A DNA stretch of 64,000 nucleotides, from contig OZ035962.1 of assembly GCA_964034945.1 (NCBI GenBank), forward strand, positions 79,815,942 through 79,879,941. The letters are read 5' to 3'. Below are positions 58,910 to 64,000 of the stretch, piece after piece. The position numbers and the translations under genes are program-made. Every line of letters begins with the position of its first letter. Within the stretch, counting starts at the first letter, position 1. The notes under the pieces were generated by a model that did no database searches, was not told the origin of the DNA, and saw only the letters and a program-made list of their open reading frames with translations. Source of the stretch: Chrysopilus asiliformis (Eukaryota > Arthropoda > Insecta > Diptera > Rhagionidae).

Positions 58910-59995
58910 GTTGGACTATAGACAGGGCCGTACCGACTGGGGGGGGATGGGGGGGGAGGCTCCCCCCCCAATAAGTCTTCAGTTGGGAATTTGACCCTTA
59001 GGAGTTGGGAAATCTCACTTCTTGAAGATGTGAGATTTCCCAAGTTGGGAAATCTCTTTTGTCGATTTTCCAAAATCCCAACTTGTCTTTTTCTACCTCA
59101 AATTTTCTATTAGTGAACAAAGGCGTGTTTTATGACTTGTTTGTGTTTCCACATGCCATTCTGCTTTGGCGACAGCGTCACAGCGAGTTGGGAGAGAATG
59201 AATAAAAGGCTTTGAAAGAGTAGAGTAGACACTCGACCATGGGGGGAGTATAATGTTCTCATCAGTTTATGGCACAGAACTATATAACATAGTATGGTGA
59301 CACAAAGCTCTGCTGAAAAATGGTCCCAAAAGTATTTCCCTCTTTATCATACTTAAACGCATCCACTGAACTGTATAATATCGCGAAATTCAAATTTCGT
59401 CCGCCGCGAAATTCAAATTTCACAAGTTTGAGACTAACTTTATGCGCCAACACCATTCCGAAAGTCTATTTTCCTTTGACAGCTCACGGTTTAAACGAAA
59501 GAACTATATTTATAGTCATACGGTTATCTCGCTCTTACTTAACTCGTTTTGATTCATTGAACTGTATTGAAATGGGACCATTTGAGACAGCAAATCGAGC
59601 GTTCTAGTATATTCGTGCTGAAACAGTGAGTTTTGAAAATATAGTGTAATTGTTGTACCATCGGTGTTCGGATTTTTTAAACAAATGAATAGGTAAGAAC
59701 TGTTTCAAGTAATATGTATTTAATTTCTTATAAGTTTATGTCAACACTGGATTCGGATAAAATCTGAATACAAAAGAAAGTGCCAAAAATAAGCGATATA
59801 AAGTCAAATGTACTTCTTGTGGTCACAAGTTGCATAAGATTATTAGTGTTTACCCTTTATTTAATTGTGAAAAATAAAAAAAATTTACTTTCTTCTACGG
59901 AGTGCAATAAAGTATTGTATTCATGAAAAATTTCGACCTCTTAATTTTGCCTAAAAAAAAATTCCCGATCACTCCTGAGTCGATTGGAGTCATAT

Positions 59996-60578
59996 TAAAA
60001 ACATAACAAAAGCTATAATTGCCAATCTGGCAATTATTGAAAACCCGTATGGTGATTTAATTGAACGGCGTATCAAAATTCCACTTTGAAGTCAAACTTT
60101 CCAACAAGATTTTTTAAAATTTATTCCAATCGGATTTTGATGTATGGGAGTTTTATGTAGAATCATAACCTAAATAACTTTTGTTCTTGGACTTTTTTGA
60201 TAAGATGCACCGTTTTCGAGATATTCACAAAAAACTATTTCGTTCGTATGGGGGGTACCCCCCCTAATGGTCCGTTTTTACCCATTAACGAACTTAGCCT
60301 CGCATTTTACGAAAAACGGATCTGTGCAAACTTTCAAGTCTCTAGCTCAATCCGTGCGCCCGCAATCCGCGCCACAGACAGACGGACGGACAGACAGACA
60401 GACAGACGGACGGACAGACGGACAGACAGACAGACGGACGGACATGCTAAATTCAACTTTTTTTATCATTCTAAACACACTGGTGTAATTCATTTTTTTG
60501 TGCGATGACGGGATCTTGGCGTTACAAACGGTAAGGCAAATCTAATATACCCTTTGGTTTCACCATACGGGTATAAAA
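59996..60578 (-). mobile_element. DINE-1-like element (copy A8), nested in the hAT element
   Basis: In element sense it starts TTTTATACCCGTATGGTGAA at 60578; core of mixed GTCC/GTCT units at 60375-60445, GGGGGGTACCCCCC palindrome (60250-60263), CACCATACGGG, hairpin TTGCCAGATTGGCAA, end near 59996. A complete copy. Confidence 0.78.
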
Positions 60579-61230
60579 ATGTCGTTCTGTCTGTCAGTCT
60601 GTGTACAAGATTTCTCAAAAACTAATAAAGCTAGAGCCATGAAATTTTATAGGCATGTTGGGTCCTGAAATGGGACGATCCTATCAACTTTTGGTGGAAA
60701 TCCGTTAACCGGAAGTATCCAAAATGGCGGTTTTTCAAAAATCGCAATTTCGTTTTTTTCGATTTACTCCCAAACTACGCGTTTTTTAGTGGCCTTAAGT
60801 ACGACGAAACTTTTAGAAAATAAAATTTCCCACACTTTTGTCTTTAGATATAACTCGATATCTCAACCTGTTATCGAGATAAAACGTTATTTCAAAAAAA
60901 AAAAAAAAAAACAGTTTTTGCGATTATCTTGAAAACTAATGGGGTTTTGCTGACTGAATGTATGAAGTGAAATAATGAGAATGACATTCTGCACAATTTT
61001 GTTTCTTACCGTTATTGAGATATTTAGATTAAAATATAAAAAAATATGTTTTTGCAAATTACTGGCAAACTAACGATTTTTCGACAAATTAATTTAAGGA
61101 AAACTTGGAGATGTTAAAATTTTCTACCTTTTTGCCATTTACCGTAAATTGATATCTTTTACAGTTCTCAAGCTATCTCAAATTTTGTACGTTTTTGATA
61201 TTTTTGAATAAACCAAGAATTTATTGAGAT
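60579..61230 (+). repeat. Dispersed repeat related to 13480-14087
   Basis: Starts CTGTCTGTCAGTCTGTG right next to DINE copy A8. Shared blocks are TCTCAAAAACTAAT, GGGTCCTGAAATGGGACGAT, CCGTTAACCGGAAG and AAAATGGCGG. An 18-nt poly(A) lies near 60894. Non-coding. Confidence 0.55.
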
Positions 61231-61716
61231 GTCGTCTTAGGTTGACAACGCGACAGGGCTCTAGCGTAAATTGCGCAGGATCGTAGATTTTGTAGAAGTA
61301 AGTTTTGTGTTGACCACAACTGATATTTCATTACATCAGTTGTTTCTTGTCAGAGATTCTGGGCAAGGAAAAGGAATTTTTATTATCTACATCCCAGTTG
61401 GGAAAAATTAGATGTTCGAGTTGGGAAAATTGAGACGTCTCCCCCCCCAATCCAGAACCTTCGATACGGCCCTGACTATAGATTTGCTTTATCTGATTGT
61501 TCTGAAATTTAATGTCTGAGTAACTCAGAAAAGTGGAGCTTAAAAGCATGATATGTGCCACGACTCGACTCGACCGATTTTGATGAAATTCTAATCTTTA
61601 GATTTTCGGAGACGAGGAAGCGATTGGTCTAGGTTTCAATTATGTCAAAATTCTATGAGTCCTGTAAGAAAAACGCGAATATCTTCTGATCTTCAAATTT
61701 ATATTTTTTGACGTAA

Positions 61717-62128
61717 AGCCCGAATCAGACTAATGATTGCGATTACGATTCCGATTGAAGCTTCTCGACCAATGAGATCAAAGCTTTCAACGATAGGGCC
61801 ATGAAAGCTTTGATCTCATTGGCCGAGGAAGCTCAATTGCAATCGCAATCGTAATTACAATCGTAATCGCAATCGCAATCGTAATCGCAATCGCAATCGC
61901 AATCGCAATCGTAATCGTAATCGTAATCGTAATCGTAATCGTAATCGTAATCGTAATCGTAATCGTAATCGTAATCGTAATCGTAATCGTAATCGTAATC
62001 GTAATCGTAATCGTAATCGTAATCGCAATCGCAATCGTAATCGCAATCGCAATCGTAATCGCAATCGCAATCGTAATTGCAATCGTAATTGCAATCGTAA
62101 TCGCAATTGTTAGTCTGAATATTGGGCT
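61717..62128. mobile_element. Harbinger-type MITE containing an expanded hexanucleotide array
   Basis: AGCCCGAATCAGACTAA at the left and TTAGTCTGAATATTGGGCT at the right, with TAA at 61714-61716 and 62129-62131. An inner palindrome GAAAGCTTTGATCTCATTGG is mirrored at 61766-61785. The right part is almost entirely the hexamer array described separately. Confidence 0.75.
61838..62106. repeat. (AATCGT)n / (AATCGC)n microsatellite
   Basis: About 45 uninterrupted hexamers, with AATCGT units in the middle and interspersed AATCGC at both edges. The long frames on the minus strand (alternating I/T/A, or R/L) are translation artefacts. Confidence 0.9.
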
Positions 62129-62131
62129 TAA

Positions 62132-64000
62132 TGACCTGTAGGGATATAAAAATATGTCGATCAAGACTATTATATAAGTTAATGATATTTTATGCAGGGT
62201 AGCTCTGTGGGGTTGTACTTGATGAATTTTTGTGGAAAATTCCATCTGAAATTTTATTTTCTGAAAACGCGGGTAGGTTTCTGCTCCTAGTTTGGAGCCA
62301 GCGACCTTCTTCAAACGCAGTTTAGTCGGCTTATCACCCTGTCCAAATGATCATCCTGTCCAAAGTTTGACTTGAACTATCATACACGATTCGATTGCTG
62401 ACGTCCAAATCTTGTAAACCTTACAAATGTTGTAATTTTTTATGTAAACTTGTGTGAAAGGAAGGAAAGAGTTGTAACGGAACTTTACCTTCCGCAGGTG
62501 AAAAAAAAAGATCTAAAATTGATGAGGCATAATTTTCGACTATTCTCCTTGATTCTCCCCTTCCCTTGTCATTATCTAGATTCTAGATAGACTAGAGTCT
62601 ATTTTCCAGTAAATGTAAATATTGTGGCATGTTTTGTGAATTATTCCCCCTATGGTATGGTATTTTTTTTTAAATTTAAAACACGTTAAATTACAAGCGT
62701 TCGATGTTTTTGACACATCTACATATATATTCACATAGTGGTCAATGGGAATTTAAATTCACTAAAACTTCATGCAAACAATAGACAGTTGGTATTTTTT
62801 TTATGTATGATTAAAAACATGGGTTTTTATAAAAAATCCTTACACCATTACGTATGCAGGAATCATTTAAAATTATTAAAATCAGGCGGTAATAAAATTA
62901 TTTGTTGTAATTAAATTTATTGGGTCCTTTTGACAATTTAGTGTCACGATGAGAAGTTAGTTAATAGTTTGGAATATGAATCTACGCAAATTTCTGTAAT
63001 CAATTTATACCTAAACATGTAGTGCCAGATGTTAATTGGGCGTGAATATTCTCACAATTTATCTATAATAATAAAATTATGTAATGTAACTTCGCTAAAG
63101 ATAGGAATTAATTACAAGGACATGCATGTTAATGGCATTAAAACTGTCGTGAGGAGTAATTAAGACAGAACATAGAAAGTAAGTTGTTAATGGTTTTTGT
63201 AATTTAATCGATTAAACTTTTATTATTGTAGAAGAAGGAGAAAACAAATTGGAGAACCAGAGAAATTTCTATAGCATATAAAATGAAATTAATTTTTTAA
63301 ATTTATTCACGCGATTCTAGCAGAAAGTGAGCCATCTGGCGGGCTGATGGGCCAGAGTTTTGCTGGAAAGATAGCGATAATTGTGTTGTTATAAAATGAA
63401 TTAAGTCTACATCAGAAGCATTTTTCACTGAAACGTTATAAAATATTTTCAGAGATATTAACAACTAACTCTAAGTATAAATTGCTGAAACAATGAAATT
63501 CGAGACGAATGTTTAACAGGACTCAACACTATTTGTCGTTTTGTAGCACGGTTAAAAAGATCCACAAATTAGTCCTAATTTGATGAGTTTTATAAACACC
63601 AACCCTTTTCATGTTGGTATTATCCTTGCGTGTCTAATAATACGAGTTATAATTTCAAACTATGCTTCTTTATGTTTTAATATATTAAAACTCTAACAAC
63701 TTCCCATTAAAGTAACACAACAGGAACGGGTTCTGTTGTCACGGGTGAAAAAAAAATAAGATTCGAGCCTAATATTGATTTTTGTGTTTATTTTCACGCT
63801 TTTCCCAATTTTTAGCCACCGGGCTGTAAATATTTCCGTGTATCGCAAGGGAATTTTTGTGTACCTACATTGGTTATTTTCACCTAATATAATATCACGT
63901 GTCTAACATAGTCGAATACAAGTTTTTCTATAGAAAGACTCCTTCATTCCCGTGGTATACCTACTCGTACTTTATTTATGAAAGACTTCCAAACATATCA
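62132..64000. other. No recognised gene
   Basis: AT-rich. No ORF with a recognisable product, no clear repeat or RNA gene to the end of the window. Confidence 0.4.

Larger units (their letters stand above)
58923..61474. mobile_element. hAT-type element, 2552 bp, with 8-bp duplication
   Basis: CAGGGCCGTACCGACTGG at the left and TTCGATACGGCCCTG at the right are terminal inverted repeats, flanked by a perfect 8-bp ACTATAGA (58915-58922 and 61475-61482). Repeated GTTGGGAAA motifs lie just inside both ends. No hAT transposase is recognised. The interior contains an unassigned segment (59100-59990), DINE copy A8 and the repeat at 60580. Confidence 0.82.

Noticed and set aside
61787..62314. 175-aa and 83-aa minus-strand frames of alternating I/T/A or R/L
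   Set aside because: They are translations of the AATCGT/AATCGC microsatellite.
1..64000. CRISPR arrays, rRNA genes and tRNA genes
   Set aside because: No regular spacer-repeat arrays; no rRNA core sequences seen; T-loop-like GGTTCGA matches lie in repeats without cloverleaf context.

Overview
The window is AT-rich eukaryotic DNA, most likely from an insect and plausibly a dipteran. The evidence is GT-AG introns of very uneven length, a polyglutamine-rich HELZ orthologue, an arthropod-style TATA/Inr promoter on a small secreted-peptide gene, and a dense population of insect-type mobile elements. The species cannot be fixed from sequence alone. No prokaryotic operons, rRNA, CRISPR arrays or convincing tRNA genes were seen.

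Two genes are well supported. (1) A five-exon minus-strand gene (coding span 20389 down to 9916) encodes a 1979-residue HELZ-family protein. Its parts, in order, are a helical-repeat N-terminus, a C2H2 finger, a CCCH finger, an SF1 (Upf1-like) helicase core, a PAM2 motif and a long Q/N/S/P-rich tail ending in a conserved hydrophobic peptide. Introns 2 and 3 (about 2.1 and 2.3 kb) are filled with small transposons and LINE tails; introns 1 and 4 are 114 and 69 nt. (2) A three-exon plus-strand gene (34419-35759) encodes a 90-residue secreted peptide with eight cysteines and a Kazal-like VCGYDG segment. It has a TATA box and initiator at the expected spacing. Its first intron was enlarged from about 72 nt to 793 nt by two nested transposons.

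Nearly everything else is mobile or repetitive DNA. 1-9.9 kb: MITEs, including a hAT MITE with an 8-bp duplication and three copies of a 235-bp fold-back element. 9.9-20.4 kb: HELZ. 20.4-33.3 kb: mostly unassigned AT-rich DNA, a 1.6-kb fold-back with 600-bp arms, and a nearly perfect 1025-bp tandem duplication. 33.3-42 kb: a deleted mariner, the secreted-peptide gene, a decayed RTE-type LINE tail, Helitron pieces and a MITE with roughly 90-bp inverted repeats. 42-64 kb: DINE-1/Helentron-like elements, a 'GTAAGGATAAC' satellite with a clean piggyBac-type insertion, a canonical Helitron, a 2.55-kb hAT element enclosing other repeats, and a MITE whose interior has expanded into a hexanucleotide microsatellite.

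The main unifying observation is a family of at least eight DINE-1-like elements. They carry 12-bp subterminal inverted repeats, a (GTCYGTCY)n core and a 3' hairpin. At least seven MITEs with TTA/TAA target duplications accompany them. Several short coding-looking stretches (near 50.1-50.7, 53.1, 54.4-54.8 and 56.7 kb) are unrecognised and are reported as findings, not as genes.
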